Of a stretch of 64,000 bases of DNA, positions 28,599 through 39,298 are shown in pieces; the first letter of the stretch is position 1, and the number at the start of each line of letters is the position of its first letter. This DNA comes from Enterobacter asburiae (lineage in GTDB: Bacteria; Pseudomonadota; Gammaproteobacteria; Enterobacterales; Enterobacteriaceae): NCBI RefSeq assembly GCF_008080435.1, contig NZ_VRKN01000001.1, positions 372,001-436,000 of the forward strand, in the 5' to 3' direction. Below the pieces are notes generated by a model. That model saw only the letters and a program-made list of their open reading frames with translations, had not been told where the DNA came from and searched no databases. A program made the position numbers and the translations under genes.

Positions 28599-29129
28599 AT
28601 GTTGAGATTTTTAAACCAGTGCTCCCGCGGTCGCGGAGCGTGGTTGTTAATGGCCCTGACCGCCTTTGCGCTGGAAATGGTCGCGCTGTGGTTCCAGCAT
28701 GTAATGGGACTGAAACCTTGCGTGCTTTGTATTTATGAACGCTGCGCACTGTTCGGCATTATGGGTGCAGGCTTGGTCGGCGCGATTGCCCCGAAATCGC
28801 CGCTTCGCTATGCCGGTATTGCCATCTGGATCTACAGCGCCTGGAAAGGGATTGAACTCTCCTGGCAGCACACCATGATGCAATTGCATCCGTCACCGTT
28901 TATGACCTGTGATTTTGCCGCCCGCTTCCCGAGCTGGCTGCCGCTGGACAAATGGCTGCCGCAGGTGTTTGTCGCATCCGGTGACTGCTCCGTTCGTCAG
29001 TGGGAATTCCTGACGCTGGAGATGCCGCAGTGGCTGGTGGGTATTTTTGCCGCCTACTTCGTCGTTGCGTTGCTGGTGCTAATCGCTCAGCCGTTCAAAC
29101 CGAAGAAACGCGATTTGTTCGGAAGGTAA
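28599..29129 (+). CDS. dsbB: Disulfide bond formation protein DsbB
   Basis: 176 residues, four membrane helices. The redox pairs Cys41-Cys44 (KPCVLC) and Cys104-Cys130 are all present. It reoxidises periplasmic DsbA and hands electrons to quinones. Start ATG 28599 is preferred to ATG 28593 by spacing from AGGG. In E. coli K-12 umuDC and hlyE follow on this side; here ycgN follows directly. Confidence 0.96.
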   Translation: MLRFLNQCSRGRGAWLLMALTAFALEMVALWFQHVMGLKPCVLCIYERCALFGIMGAGLVGAIAPKSPLRYAGIAIWIYSAWKGIELSWQHTMMQLHPSPFMTCDFAARFPSWLPLDKWLPQVFVASGDCSVRQWEFLTLEMPQWLVGIFAAYFVVALLVLIAQPFKPKKRDLFGR

Positions 29130-29134
29130 AAGCA

Positions 29135-29161
29135 AAACGGCAACCGAGGTTGCCGTTTTTA
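29135..29161 (+). terminator. Terminator of dsbB
   Basis: AAACGGCAACCGAGGTTGCCGTTTTT: stem of about 11 pairs, short loop and a T run, starting 5 bases after the stop. Confidence 0.85.
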
Positions 29162-29170
29162 GTGTTTGCG

Positions 29171-29203
29171 CCCTCTCCCGTGGGAGAGGGTTGGGGTGAG
29201 GGC
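29171..29203. repeat. CCCTCTCCC-type dispersed repeat
   Basis: CCCTCTCCCGTGGGAGAGGG followed by TTGGGGTGAGGG: a hairpin plus conserved tail, a dispersed element common between genes in enterobacteria. A partial relative lies at 10501-10520. Confidence 0.65.
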
Positions 29204-29223
29204 ATCAGGCCGCACAAACACAA

Positions 29224-29253
29224 TAAAAAACCCGCTTCGGCGGGTTTTTTATT
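29224..29253. terminator. Bidirectional terminator between dsbB and ycgN
   Basis: AAAAAACCCGCTTCGGCGGG then TTTTTT. Symmetric A and T runs allow use by ycgN on the minus strand and as a second stop for dsbB. Confidence 0.85.
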
Positions 29254-29254
29254 G

Positions 29255-29695
29255 TCAACGGGTCGGGTGGTTCATGATGTGATCTTCCCAGTCGCGCACC
29301 TCGGACTCTTTAACCGCAATGTGGCGCACAGAAATGCGTTCACCGTGCATCGCCGCTTTCGACCCCGTCAGCAGCGGGTGCCAGGTCGGTAAATCTTTCC
29401 CTTCGGCCAGCAGGCGATACGCGCAGGTATGCGGCAGCCATTCAAACGTCGGCAGATTATCCCGGGTTAACTTGATACAGTCAGGCTCAAATTCAAACCG
29501 GCGCTCATAGTTGCGGCACTGGCAGGTTTTAATGTTTAACTGCTTGCAGGCTACGTTGGTGAAGTAGATTTCGTCCGTATCTTCATCCATCAGCTTGTGC
29601 AGGCAGCACTGCCCGCAGCCGTCGCACAATGATTCCCATTCCGCGTCAGTCATGTCGTCGAGAGTTTTGCTTTGCCAGAAAGGGATGTCGTTCAT
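29255..29695 (-). CDS. ycgN: YcgN, cysteine-cluster (YkgJ/UPF0260) protein
   Basis: 146 residues from ATG 29695 (GTG 29707 is an alternative). [19 protein letters not shown] and later Cys residues form a metal-binding cluster typical of the family, probably binding Zn or Fe-S. Function unknown. It heads toward the dsbB terminator and follows ycgM and ycgL in the same direction, as in E. coli. Confidence 0.92.
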   Translation of the reverse strand: MNDIPFWQSKTLDDMTDAEWESLCDGCGQCCLHKLMDEDTDEIYFTNVACKQLNIKTCQCRNYERRFEFEPDCIKLTRDNLPTFEWLPHTCAYRLLAEGKDLPTWHPLLTGSKAAMHGERISVRHIAVKESEVRDWEDHIMNHPTR

Positions 29696-29788
29696 CAGGA
29701 TGTCCACACGTCAAAAGAAAGCGCACCTTATAACGAGTCTGGCACGTTGTTGCAAGTTTTGCCGCCCTCTTCAGGCGGCAAGAGGGGG

Positions 29789-30448
29789 TTACAGCACGCG
29801 GGTTTTCAGCGACAGGCCGTTAAAACCGACCTCAAGCTCATCACCGCTGAGCAGCGGACCAACACCTTCCGGGGTTCCGGTCAGGATCACATCGCCCGGT
29901 TTCAGGGTAAAGAAGCGGCTCATGTAGGCGATCAGGGGCACAATCTTATGGATCATGTCTGCCGTGGTGCCTTGCTGGCGGATCTCGCCGTTAACCTTCA
30001 GGCTAAGCGGGGTGTCCTGCGGATCGCCGGTAAATTCGCTCACCGGAACAAACGCCGAGATCGGGCAGGCGTTATCAAACCCTTTGGCTTTTTCCCACGG
30101 CTGCCCTGCTTTCTTCATTTTGCCCTGCACGTCACGCAGCGTCAGATCCAGCGCCACGCCGTATCCGGCAATCGCTTTCTGAACATGTTCTTCTGAGGCC
30201 TGGCGCAGCGTCGCGCCGATCAGCACGGCGAGTTCAACTTCGTGATGCACCGAGCCCAGCCCCTGCGGCAGCGCCAGCGGCTGGCGGATATCGCAAAGCG
30301 CCGTTTCAGGCTTAATGAACAGAACCGGCTCTTCTGGCGTCGCGCTGCCCATCTCCTGAATATGTTTTGCATAGTTGCTGCCCACGCAGACGACTTTGCT
30401 GACGGGATAATCCAGTAATGCACCTTGCCAGTTATGATGTTGATACAT
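29789..30448 (-). CDS. ycgM: Fumarylacetoacetate hydrolase-family protein YcgM
   Basis: 219 residues. FAH fold with the metal-binding acid residues in HHEVELAVLIG and ALDLTLRDVQ, and LTGTPEGVGPL near the C-terminus. Family members hydrolyse acylpyruvates or tautomerise oxaloacetate; the enzyme is soluble and Mg-dependent. It is downstream of ycgL and 94 bases upstream of ycgN on the minus strand. Confidence 0.93.
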   Translation of the reverse strand: MYQHHNWQGALLDYPVSKVVCVGSNYAKHIQEMGSATPEEPVLFIKPETALCDIRQPLALPQGLGSVHHEVELAVLIGATLRQASEEHVQKAIAGYGVALDLTLRDVQGKMKKAGQPWEKAKGFDNACPISAFVPVSEFTGDPQDTPLSLKVNGEIRQQGTTADMIHKIVPLIAYMSRFFTLKPGDVILTGTPEGVGPLLSGDELEVGFNGLSLKTRVL

Positions 30449-30495
30449 GGTCGCCCCCTAAACGGTTGATGTGTTGTGCCCAAAAACAGTTGAGA

Positions 30496-30771
30496 CTATT
30501 TTTTACCGTTCGCCTCAAGATGTTGTTTTAATAAATTCTCGGGTGGCGGTGGAAGCTGTAAATAATAGCCTTGCTCAGCTAAGGCCGTTTTCACTTTATC
30601 CAGATCGGCATTGATCAGTTTTTTACGACCATCAAGCGGCAGCAGCATCGCCAGCTGTGGTCGGCCAAAGTTCTTCATTAATTCTTCAGGCACGCGTGAA
30701 AAATCGTCTTTCTTTTCGACATAAAGATAGGTCTGGTCACGGCTTGTACTTCTGTAGATCACACAAAACAT
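30496..30771 (-). CDS. ycgL: YcgL domain protein
   Basis: 91 residues starting [20 protein letters not shown], a small conserved gammaproteobacterial family found next to min genes. Function not established to my knowledge. It diverges from minC; the 123-base gap must carry both promoters. Confidence 0.93.
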   Translation of the reverse strand: MFCVIYRSTSRDQTYLYVEKKDDFSRVPEELMKNFGRPQLAMLLPLDGRKKLINADLDKVKTALAEQGYYLQLPPPPENLLKQHLEANGKK

Positions 30772-30789
30772 GTTTTTACTCTGAATTAA

Positions 30790-31602
<813 letters not shown>

Positions 31603-31625
31603 TCCCTTTTTAACAAGGAATTTCT

Positions 31626-32438
31626 ATGGCACGCATTATTGTTGTTACTTCGGGTAAAGGAGGCGTTGGCAAGACCACCTCCAGCGCGGCCATCGCTACT
31701 GGTTTGGCCCAGAAGGGAAAGAAAACCATCGTTATCGACTTCGATATCGGTCTGCGTAACCTCGACCTCATCATGGGATGTGAGCGTCGCGTCGTGTATG
31801 ATTTCGTGAACGTCATTCAGGGCGATGCCACGCTGAACCAGGCGATGATTAAAGACAAGCGCACCGAGAACCTCTACATTCTCCCGGCTTCTCAGACGCG
31901 TGACAAAGACGCCCTGACTCGTGAAGGGGTGGAAAAGGTGCTCGACGAGCTGAAAAAAATGGAGTTCGACTTCATTGTCTGCGACTCTCCTGCCGGCATC
32001 GAAACCGGTGCCCTTATGGCGCTCTACTTCGCTGATGAAGCAATCATCACCACCAACCCTGAAGTTTCATCCGTGCGTGACTCAGACCGCATTCTGGGCA
32101 TCCTCGCCTCTAAATCCCGTCGTGCGGAAAATGGCGAAGACCCGATTAAAGAACACCTGCTGCTCACCCGCTACAACCCGGGCCGCGTGAACAAAGGTGA
32201 CATGCTGAGCATGGAAGACGTGCTGGAGATCCTGCGCATTAAACTGGTGGGCGTAATCCCGGAAGATCAGTCCGTGTTACGTGCCTCTAACCAGGGCGAG
32301 CCAGTGATCCTTGATATAACGGCAGATGCAGGTAAAGCGTATGCTGATACCGTTGATCGTCTGCTGGGAGAAGAACGTCCTTTCCGCTTCATTGAAGAAG
32401 AGAAGAAAGGTTTCCTCAAACGCCTGTTCGGAGGATAA
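31626..32438 (+). CDS. minD: Septum site ATPase MinD
   Basis: 270 residues. Deviant Walker A SGKGGVGKTTS (9-19) and a C-terminal amphipathic membrane-targeting helix EEKKGFLKRLFGG. It binds the inner membrane with ATP, recruits MinC and oscillates under MinE. It starts 23 bases after minC and is followed by minE after 3 bases. Confidence 0.97.
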   Translation: MARIIVVTSGKGGVGKTTSSAAIATGLAQKGKKTIVIDFDIGLRNLDLIMGCERRVVYDFVNVIQGDATLNQAMIKDKRTENLYILPASQTRDKDALTREGVEKVLDELKKMEFDFIVCDSPAGIETGALMALYFADEAIITTNPEVSSVRDSDRILGILASKSRRAENGEDPIKEHLLLTRYNPGRVNKGDMLSMEDVLEILRIKLVGVIPEDQSVLRASNQGEPVILDITADAGKAYADTVDRLLGEERPFRFIEEEKKGFLKRLFGG

Positions 32439-32441
32439 GTT

Positions 32442-32711
32442 ATGGCATTACTGGACTTTTTTCTCTCGCGGAAAAAGAACACCGCCAACATCGCAAAAGA
32501 ACGTCTGCAAATTATCGTTGCGGAGCGTCGTCGTAGCGACGCCGAGCCTCACTACCTGCCGCAGCTGCGTAAGGACATTCTGGAAGTGATCTGTAAATAT
32601 GTGCAGATTGATCCGGAGATGGTTACGGTGCAGCTGGAACAAAAAGACGGGGATATTTCGATTCTGGAGCTGAACGTTACGCTCCCGGAAGCGGAAGAGT
32701 CGCGACCGTAG
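32442..32711 (+). CDS. minE: Cell division topological factor MinE
   Basis: 89 residues. N-terminal membrane-targeting and MinD-activating segment ([20 protein letters not shown]) followed by the dimeric topological domain. It stimulates MinD ATPase and keeps the inhibitor at the poles. Last gene of the operon; followed by a REP unit and a terminator. Confidence 0.97.
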   Translation: MALLDFFLSRKKNTANIAKERLQIIVAERRRSDAEPHYLPQLRKDILEVICKYVQIDPEMVTVQLEQKDGDISILELNVTLPEAEESRP

Positions 32712-32723
32712 GTTTGTGATTTC

Positions 32724-32754
32724 GTAGCCCCGGTAAGCGCAAAGCCACCGGGGG
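32724..32754. repeat. REP-like element after minE
   Basis: GTAGCCCCGGTAAGCGCAAAG followed by CCACCGGGG, a diverged single REP unit between minE and the convergent rnd gene. Confidence 0.65.
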
Positions 32755-32755
32755 A

Positions 32756-32786
32756 ATATGCCGGGTCTATCGCCCGGCATATTTTT
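32756..32786 (+). terminator. Terminator of minCDE
   Basis: ATATGCCGGGTCTATCGCCC then GGCATATTTTTT: strong stem with a T run on the plus strand, abutting the rnd stop codon. Confidence 0.82.
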
Positions 32787-33913
32787 TATCGCGGAAAACC
32801 TTCCAGCAGCGTATTCAGGCGATCGGCCATCAATTTCCCGCGCCATCCCGCCATCATTTCCGGCACGCCATTCTGCGGTTTCAGCTTCCAGTGCCAGTTC
32901 AGCAGCTGGTTAATCTGACGACGTGAGGCCAGTAGCTCCGCGGTCAGTTTGCTTTCCGTTGCAACTGTCTGCACCAGCGCTTTGATATCCTTAAACGCTT
33001 TGCGATAGCCCGGCATATCCATCAGGTTCAGCAGCGGTTCCGGCAGCGCATCTTCCGGCAGCTCCTGCGCTTTTGCGACCAGCGCCAGCAGGGTTTTGCC
33101 GTGGAAGCGGATCTCGCTGCCCGAAAGCCCAATGCTGTCCAGCTCGCCCAGGCTGCCCGGCATATAGCGCGCAACCGCCCAGAGATGCTCTTCGCGAACC
33201 ACAAAGTTAACGGCCAGATCGCGCTCGCGCGCTTTACGCAGACGCCAGTCCGCTAACAGCTGCAGACACGCCAGCTGACGCGTACGCAGCTGCCAGGCGT
33301 TGCTGATATCACGCCAGGCCTCTTTCGGGTCAACCACTTCCTGGCGACGCTGCTGGGTCATACGACACTCGTCCAGCGCCGCAGAGAGCCATCCAGAGGC
33401 TTCTGCCTCTTTCATCAGCTGTCCGGCAATCGGCAGCAGGTAAAACACGTCTGCCGCCGCATACTCCAGCTGACGTGCGGTTAGCGGACGCGCCAGCCAG
33501 TCGGTACGGGATTCACTTTTATCCAGCGTCAGGCCCGTATACTCTTCCACCATGGCGGCAAAACCCCACGAGAGCGGACGATTACTGAACGCGGCGAGGA
33601 TCTGCGTATCAATCAACGGCTGAGGCATAATGCCAAAGGTGTTCAGAAAGACTTCCAGATCTTCACTGCCCGCGTGCAGGTATTTCGTCACGGCGGTATC
33701 GAGCAGCAGGTCACGCATCGGCGTCCAGTCGGTAATGCCGAGAGGGTCGATCAGAGAGACATGTTTGCCGTCGTACATCTGAATCAAACCCAGCTGCGGA
33801 TAATAGGTCCGGGTACGGACAAACTCGGTATCCAGGGCAATGGCAGGAAAGTCGCGCGTCACTTCGCACAGCGAAGCCAGCTCGTCATTGGTCGTGATCA
33901 TCTGGTAATTCAA
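32786..33913 (-). CDS. rnd: Ribonuclease D
   Basis: 375 residues from TTG 33913, the same length and start codon as E. coli. The DEDD exonuclease domain (ALDTEFVRTRTYYPQLGLIQ; HAGSEDLEVF; YAAADVFYLLPI) is followed by two HRDC domains. It trims the 3-prime ends of tRNA and other small RNAs. A GAGAA ribosome site lies upstream of the TTG; the longer in-frame ATG at 33940 is less likely. It is next to minE here, unlike in E. coli K-12. Confidence 0.95.
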   Translation of the reverse strand: MNYQMITTNDELASLCEVTRDFPAIALDTEFVRTRTYYPQLGLIQMYDGKHVSLIDPLGITDWTPMRDLLLDTAVTKYLHAGSEDLEVFLNTFGIMPQPLIDTQILAAFSNRPLSWGFAAMVEEYTGLTLDKSESRTDWLARPLTARQLEYAAADVFYLLPIAGQLMKEAEASGWLSAALDECRMTQQRRQEVVDPKEAWRDISNAWQLRTRQLACLQLLADWRLRKARERDLAVNFVVREEHLWAVARYMPGSLGELDSIGLSGSEIRFHGKTLLALVAKAQELPEDALPEPLLNLMDMPGYRKAFKDIKALVQTVATESKLTAELLASRRQINQLLNWHWKLKPQNGVPEMMAGWRGKLMADRLNTLLEGFPR

Positions 33914-33984
33914 AACGGGTTCTCTTTTGTTTGCGCCCATAAAAAACGCCGGCTTAACCGGCGTCTGGGCGATTAGCGTGAAGC

Positions 33985-35670
33985 TCAGGCCTTATTGTCT
34001 ACTTTGCCACGGGCTTCGTCACGTAATTCTCGTCGTAATATCTTTCCGACGTTGGATTTCGGCAGCTCATCGCGGAATTCAACCAGCTTCGGCACCTTGT
34101 AGCCCGTCAGCTGACGACGGCAGAACGTTATCAGCTCCTCCTCGGTGAGCGAAGGATCTTTCTTGACCACAAATATTTTGACCGCTTCGCCGCTGCTGCC
34201 GGAAGGGACGCCTACAGCAGCCACTTCGAGTACGCCGCTGTGCTGCATAACCACGTCTTCGATCTCATTCGGATAGACGTTGAAGCCGGAGACCAGGATC
34301 ATGTCTTTCTTGCGATCGACGATGCGCAGGAAGCCCTCGTCATCCATTACCGCAATATCACCGGTGTGCAGCCAGCCGTCTTTGATGATTTCGTCGGTCG
34401 CATCGGGGCGCTGCCAGTAACCCAGCATCACCTGCGGACCTTTGACGCACAGCTCACCCGGCTCACCCGGCGCGACTTCGTTATCGTTATCATCGACCAG
34501 TTTGGCCTCTGTGGAAGGAACCGGCAGACCAATGCTTCCACTGTGATAGTCGATATCGTGTGGGTTGACGCTGACCAGCGGAGCACATTCCGTCAGTCCG
34601 TATCCTTCCAGCAAATACTGACCGGTGAGCTTCACCCAGCGCTCGGCGACCGCCTGCTGAACCGGCATGCCGCCGCCCGCAGAGAGATGCAGCGTGGAGA
34701 AATCCAGCTGCTGGAACTCTTTGTTATTAAGCAGCGCGTTAAACAGGGTATTTACCCCGGTCATGGCGGTGAACGGGTATTTCGCCAGCTCTTTCACCAG
34801 CCCCGGGATGTCACGCGGGTTCGTAATCAGTACGTTTTGACCGCCCAGCTCAATAAACAGCAGGCAGTTCATGGTGAGGGCGAAAATGTGGTACAGCGGA
34901 AGGGCCGTAATGACCAGCTCTTTTCCAGGATGCAGCAGTGGCCCGTAAGTCGCGTTAACCTGCTCAAGGTTCGCCAGCATGTTCCGGTGGGTCAACATCG
35001 CGCCTTTCGCCACGCCGGTGGTGCCACCGGTATACTGCAGAAACGCGAGGTCTTCCGCCACCACTTCTGGCTTCACATACTGCATACGGTAACCCGCATG
35101 CAGCGCGCTGCGGAAGGAGATGGCGTCCGGCAGGTGGTATTTTGGCACCAGACGTTTGACGTATTTGACGACAAAGTTAACCAGCGTGCCTTTAGCGGTG
35201 GAGAGTTGATCCCCCATGCGCGTCAGGATGACGTGTTTAACCTGGGTTTTGTCGACCACTTTTTCCAGCGTATGGGCGAAGTTGGACACAATGACAATCG
35301 CGACCGCGCCGCTGTCGTTCAGCTGATGCTCCAGCTCGCGCGGGGTGTACAACGGGTTGACGTTGACGACAATCATCCCGGCTCGCAGGATACCGAACAA
35401 CGCCACCGGGTATTGCAGCAGGTTTGGCATCATCAGCGCGACGCGGTCCCCTTTTTGCAGCCCCAGCCCTTCCTGAAGATACGCCGCAAACGCCCGGCTA
35501 CGCTCCTCAAGCTTACGGAACGTCATGACCTCGCCCATATTCACGAATGCGGGTTGGTCCGCGTAGCGCCTTACCGAGTGTTCAAATAATGCCACCAGGG
35601 ATTGATAACGGTCAGGATTGATCTCAGCAGGAACATCTGCGGGATAACGGTTAAGCCAAACCTTCTTCAA
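33985..35670 (-). CDS. fadD: Long-chain fatty acyl-CoA synthetase
   Basis: 561 residues from TTG 35670 (E. coli also 561 and TTG; GAGG lies seven bases upstream). AMP-binding motif [12 protein letters not shown], then [14 protein letters not shown] and the fatty-acyl signature region [20 protein letters not shown]. It activates imported fatty acids at the inner membrane, yielding the acyl-CoA that FadR senses. A FadR operator is visible upstream. Confidence 0.96.
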   Translation of the reverse strand: MKKVWLNRYPADVPAEINPDRYQSLVALFEHSVRRYADQPAFVNMGEVMTFRKLEERSRAFAAYLQEGLGLQKGDRVALMMPNLLQYPVALFGILRAGMIVVNVNPLYTPRELEHQLNDSGAVAIVIVSNFAHTLEKVVDKTQVKHVILTRMGDQLSTAKGTLVNFVVKYVKRLVPKYHLPDAISFRSALHAGYRMQYVKPEVVAEDLAFLQYTGGTTGVAKGAMLTHRNMLANLEQVNATYGPLLHPGKELVITALPLYHIFALTMNCLLFIELGGQNVLITNPRDIPGLVKELAKYPFTAMTGVNTLFNALLNNKEFQQLDFSTLHLSAGGGMPVQQAVAERWVKLTGQYLLEGYGLTECAPLVSVNPHDIDYHSGSIGLPVPSTEAKLVDDNDNEVAPGEPGELCVKGPQVMLGYWQRPDATDEIIKDGWLHTGDIAVMDDEGFLRIVDRKKDMILVSGFNVYPNEIEDVVMQHSGVLEVAAVGVPSGSSGEAVKIFVVKKDPSLTEEELITFCRRQLTGYKVPKLVEFRDELPKSNVGKILRRELRDEARGKVDNKA

Positions 35671-35741
35671 TGCATCACCTCTGAAATGAGTGTTCGTCGT
35701 CATCACAACCCCGATAATAAACAGTTTGTTAACATTATATT

Positions 35742-35758
35742 AACTCAGCGTACCAGTT
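35742..35758 (-). promoter_or_regulatory. FadR operator of fadD
   Basis: On the minus strand AACTGGTACGCTGAGTT, a 17-base imperfect palindrome close to the FadR consensus (AACTGGTCNGACCAGTT type), lies 72 bases before the fadD start codon. Confidence 0.7.
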
Positions 35759-35826
35759 TATTAATTGTTCAGATTTAAGGTTGCGAAGCGCGTCACTCTT
35801 TTTTTTCGTTTTATCCGTAAAAAAAC

Positions 35827-35853
35827 AGAGACAGCGGCTGAGCCGCTGTCTCT
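35827..35853 (-). terminator. Terminator of yeaY
   Basis: AGAGACAGCGGCTGAGCCGC then TGTCTCT forms a 12-pair stem; a run of T follows on the minus strand. It lies 20 bases after the yeaY stop. Confidence 0.8.
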
Positions 35854-35873
35854 TTCCTAACAATAACAGTAAG

Positions 35874-36455
35874 TTACTCAGTAACGATCGTCTGAACCTG
35901 TGCAGGACCCGGGTTGTACCAACCCCAGCCCGGGTAGCCGTAACGATAAGGATGCGGACCCCACATCCACGGATCCATCGGCTGAGGCGGCATGATCACC
36001 TGCTGTGCCAGCCGCCAGCGTTTATACCCGTTAACCTGCATGGTCATAAATTTATACGGCGTGCTGCCGATTTTGCCCTGCACGGCGCCGGTAATCGGTC
36101 CGACGACGGTCACCAGCTGTCCGCGAAAATCGACCGGATCGAGGAAGCCACTGACGTCCGCATAGATACGTCCCCGGGAGGCCTCGCCCAGTACAGGCCG
36201 CGCGCCGCTGTCCAGCGGAACGGTCGCGATCTCCAGACGGGTTTTCCCCTGCTGGTTTTGTACGTCTACTACCTTACCGCCAAAGCGCGCTTCCTGGCCG
36301 ACGTAAAGCTCAGGCGCATTCATCACCCGAACCAGATCCTGCTGTGGCGTCGGGCTGCTGCCCTTAATCGCATCAGGAACGGAAACGCATCCGCTCAGTG
36401 CTATGGCAACTGCACCTGCCATAATAAGGCGTACTACTTTAGTCTGAACCGCCAT
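35874..36455 (-). CDS. yeaY: Slp-family outer-membrane lipoprotein YeaY
   Basis: 193 residues. Lipobox ALSGC, lipidated Cys23. A Slp-type beta-barrel-like OB domain (about 45-150) is followed by a tail rich in Trp, Tyr, Gly and Pro (about 158-185). In E. coli it is a sigma-E-regulated outer-membrane lipoprotein of unknown role. It lies 37 bases downstream of tsaB on the same strand. Confidence 0.93.
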   Translation of the reverse strand: MAVQTKVVRLIMAGAVAIALSGCVSVPDAIKGSSPTPQQDLVRVMNAPELYVGQEARFGGKVVDVQNQQGKTRLEIATVPLDSGARPVLGEASRGRIYADVSGFLDPVDFRGQLVTVVGPITGAVQGKIGSTPYKFMTMQVNGYKRWRLAQQVIMPPQPMDPWMWGPHPYRYGYPGWGWYNPGPAQVQTIVTE

Positions 36456-36492
36456 GATGCGACTCCTTTTTCTCAGTTCCTGTTACTGAGAT

Positions 36493-37188
36493 TCACTCGC
36501 GGCCCGGAAGTTTCTTCCACGCAACGGTGTTTCGCAAATAAACCGGCTCCGCGTGTTCAACGGCAACGGTTTTTCCTGCTGCGAGCAGCTGGCAGGCAAT
36601 CGGAAGCATATCTTCCGCAGCCGGCAGCAGCACGTTGCCGTCCACCAGCGTCACCCCGGTGCCGCTCGCCATCTCCGGCCACGCCGGCCAGCCGGTGCCG
36701 ACGGTCGCCCACTCACCGGAGAGCTGTTGCAGTCGTTCAGTGACCGCTTCCGGCTTAAGCACGGCTTCCGTCTCTTCACCGTGCCATACGCCCTGTTCGT
36801 CGCGGGTGTATTCTGCCCAGTAAACTTCGCCCATGCGGGCATCAATCGCTGCCAGCACGCGCGTTGCTCCGGTCATGCGCCATGCGCCCTGCGCCATGGT
36901 GGCAAGGGTAGAGACGCCGATCATCGGCAGTTCGGCGCCCAGCGCCAGCCCCTGCGCAATACCAATCCCGATACGTACGCCCGTAAAGCTGCCAGGGCCA
37001 CGGCCAAAGGCCAGCGCGTCGAGGTCGGTTAAGGAGGTGTTGCCCTGGGTTAAAATGGCTTTTACCAGGGGCAGAATGCGTTGGGTGTGTTCCCGGGGGC
37101 ACTCTTCGAAATGAGCAGAAACAGCACCGTCGTTCAACAGAGCGACAGAGCAAGCCTCTGTCGCGGTATCAATAGCCAGAATTCGCAT
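36493..37188 (-). CDS. tsaB: tRNA threonylcarbamoyladenosine protein TsaB
   Basis: 231 residues, N-terminus [18 protein letters not shown], with the ASKHA-like [20 protein letters not shown] loop. It is the scaffold and partner of TsaD in making the t6A modification of tRNA (cytoplasm); it is essential in E. coli. It is between yoaA and yeaY on the same strand. Confidence 0.95.
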   Translation of the reverse strand: MRILAIDTATEACSVALLNDGAVSAHFEECPREHTQRILPLVKAILTQGNTSLTDLDALAFGRGPGSFTGVRIGIGIAQGLALGAELPMIGVSTLATMAQGAWRMTGATRVLAAIDARMGEVYWAEYTRDEQGVWHGEETEAVLKPEAVTERLQQLSGEWATVGTGWPAWPEMASGTGVTLVDGNVLLPAAEDMLPIACQLLAAGKTVAVEHAEPVYLRNTVAWKKLPGRE

Positions 37189-37254
37189 CAGTCGTCGCGC
37201 TCTCGCAAGGGTCAGTCACAAAATGGCGCGCATCTTAGCACACTCCGGGGTAAA

Positions 37255-39165
37255 TTACTCCGCCGTTGGGTTTGCCAGGAAACGCACAGCGCGTTTTATG
37301 TCCCGCGTCCGCGGCGCGGGCGGCAGGCTTGCAAGGAAGGTCGCGCCGTAAGGGCGCATCACCAGCCGGTTATCGCAAATGACCAGCACGCCGCGATCGG
37401 TGACGTCGCGGATCAATCGCCCTACCCCCTGCTTGAGGGTAATCACCGCGTCCGGCAGCTGTACCTCGTCGAACGGATCGCCGCCGCGCAGACGGCAGTC
37501 TTCCATTCGCGCTTTCAGCAGCGGATCGTCCGGGGAGGTAAACGGCAGCTTATCAATGATCACCAGCGAGAGGGTGTCTCCCCGCACATCGACCCCTTCC
37601 CAGAAGCTGCTGGTTGCCACCAGCAGGGCATTACCGGCGCTGACAAATTGCTGTAACAGCTGGCCTTTACTGGTTTCGCCCTGCAGCAGCACCGGTAACG
37701 TCATGGTGGCGCGAAACTGCTCGGCGAGGTCACGCATCATGGCGTGAGAGGTGCAGAGCATAAAACAGCGGCCGTTGTTGGCCTCGATCATCGGTTTTAA
37801 CATCGCGGCCAGATGGCGCGCCGCACCCGGCTGATTCGGCAGCGGCAGATTACGGGGAACGCAGAGCAGCGCCTGTTTTTCGTAATCGAACGGGCTGGGC
37901 AGGAGCAGCGATTCCGCCTCCTCAATGCCAAGACGTTCCGTGAAGTGATGCAGATCGTCATTCACCGACAGGGTTGCCGAGGTGAAGATCCAGCTTCCCG
38001 GTTTTTGCGCCATCACCTCTTTAAATTTATCCGCCACCGTCAGCGGCGTGAGCGCCAGCGTGAAATGCCGCGAGGTGCACTCATACCAGTAGCTGAACCC
38101 CGGCTGGTTGATCTCTTTCAGCCGTTTGAGCCGCCCGCGATAGAGCGTGGCGCGCTCGAAGGCAGCATCCAGCAGCGCGGAACGGCCGAGCGACAGTTTT
38201 GCCACGTCGTAGCAGAGTTCCAGGGCATCATCGAGCAGCAGCAGCGCGCGCTGGATATTGCTGTCCGCCAGCAGTTCGCGCAGGTTACCGCGATAGCCCG
38301 GCTCGCCGAGCTGTAAGCGGAAATCCTGCGCGCTTTGCGCCAGGCGGTCGGCGCACTTCTGCAACTGCTGGGTATCTTTGAGTTCGGTTCGGTAAGCGAT
38401 GGTGAAATCTTTCGCCAGATCCTGAAGCTGGCGGCTGGAAAGCGACTGACCAAAATACTGGCTGGCGATGTCCGGAAGCTGATGGGCTTCGTCGAAGATC
38501 ATCACGTCCGCCTCCGGGATCAATTCGCCGAAACCGCTGTCCTTGACGACCATATCCGCGAGGAACAGATGGTGATTCACCACCACCACATCCGCATCCA
38601 TCGCCGTTTTGCGCGCTTTCACCACAAAGCAGTCTTTATACAGCGGGCAGTCGCTGCCGAGGCAGTTGTCATTGGTGCTGGTCACCAGCGGCCAGGCAGG
38701 TGAGTCTTCCGGCACGCTCGCACAGGTGCTGATATCGCCCTCTTCGGTCTGGTTCGCCCAGGCGCGAAGGATAATGACGTCGCTGAGGGTTTGCACCGGC
38801 AGGTCACCGCCAGCCAGCGCCTGCTGCTCAAGACGTTCCAGGCAAAGATAGTTGGAGCGCCCCTTCAGCAAGGCCAGACGGCCCTTGTATTTCAGCGCCT
38901 TGGCCACTGTGGGCAAATCGCGGCTGTAGAGCTGATCCTGCAGCGCCTTCGATCCGGTGGAAATAATCACCTTCTTTTTCGCGCGCAGCGCCGGAGCCAG
39001 GTAAGCATACGTTTTACCCGTGCCGGTTCCGGCTTCAACCACCAGCGGCTGAGCCTTATCGATGGCGCGTGCAACGGCGTGCGCCATCTGACGCTGAGGC
39101 TCACGGGGTTTGAAGCCGGGAATAGCCTGCGCTAATTGACCTTCAGGGGAAAAATCGTCTGCCAC
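37255..39165 (-). CDS. yoaA: DinG/XPD-family iron-sulfur helicase YoaA
   Basis: 636 residues, start GTG after GAGAG. Walker A EAGTGTGKTYAY, four cysteines of the Fe-S domain (CASV, then CLGSDCPLYKDC, with CLERLE before), Walker B FDEAHQLPD and motif VI QGVGRLIRD. A 5-prime to 3-prime DNA helicase; in E. coli it binds the clamp-loader subunit HolC and helps remove stalled chain ends. It is divergent from yoaB. Confidence 0.94.
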   Translation of the reverse strand: MADDFSPEGQLAQAIPGFKPREPQRQMAHAVARAIDKAQPLVVEAGTGTGKTYAYLAPALRAKKKVIISTGSKALQDQLYSRDLPTVAKALKYKGRLALLKGRSNYLCLERLEQQALAGGDLPVQTLSDVIILRAWANQTEEGDISTCASVPEDSPAWPLVTSTNDNCLGSDCPLYKDCFVVKARKTAMDADVVVVNHHLFLADMVVKDSGFGELIPEADVMIFDEAHQLPDIASQYFGQSLSSRQLQDLAKDFTIAYRTELKDTQQLQKCADRLAQSAQDFRLQLGEPGYRGNLRELLADSNIQRALLLLDDALELCYDVAKLSLGRSALLDAAFERATLYRGRLKRLKEINQPGFSYWYECTSRHFTLALTPLTVADKFKEVMAQKPGSWIFTSATLSVNDDLHHFTERLGIEEAESLLLPSPFDYEKQALLCVPRNLPLPNQPGAARHLAAMLKPMIEANNGRCFMLCTSHAMMRDLAEQFRATMTLPVLLQGETSKGQLLQQFVSAGNALLVATSSFWEGVDVRGDTLSLVIIDKLPFTSPDDPLLKARMEDCRLRGGDPFDEVQLPDAVITLKQGVGRLIRDVTDRGVLVICDNRLVMRPYGATFLASLPPAPRTRDIKRAVRFLANPTAE

Positions 39166-39298
39166 GGTGCTCTCTCACTGTATTTTTGCACAGGGATTAT
39201 GTCAGCCCATCCTCTCCAGTGCCACCCCAAATAGTGACGACAACGGAACAATATGGCAGTCTTGCCGCCTGATGACGAAAAATAACGAGGAAACGTTT

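Noticed and set aside
34240-35589. Open frame of 449 codons on the plus strand opposite fadD
   Set aside because: fadD is certain, and the antisense frame has His/Gln/Arg-rich low-information sequence without family match.
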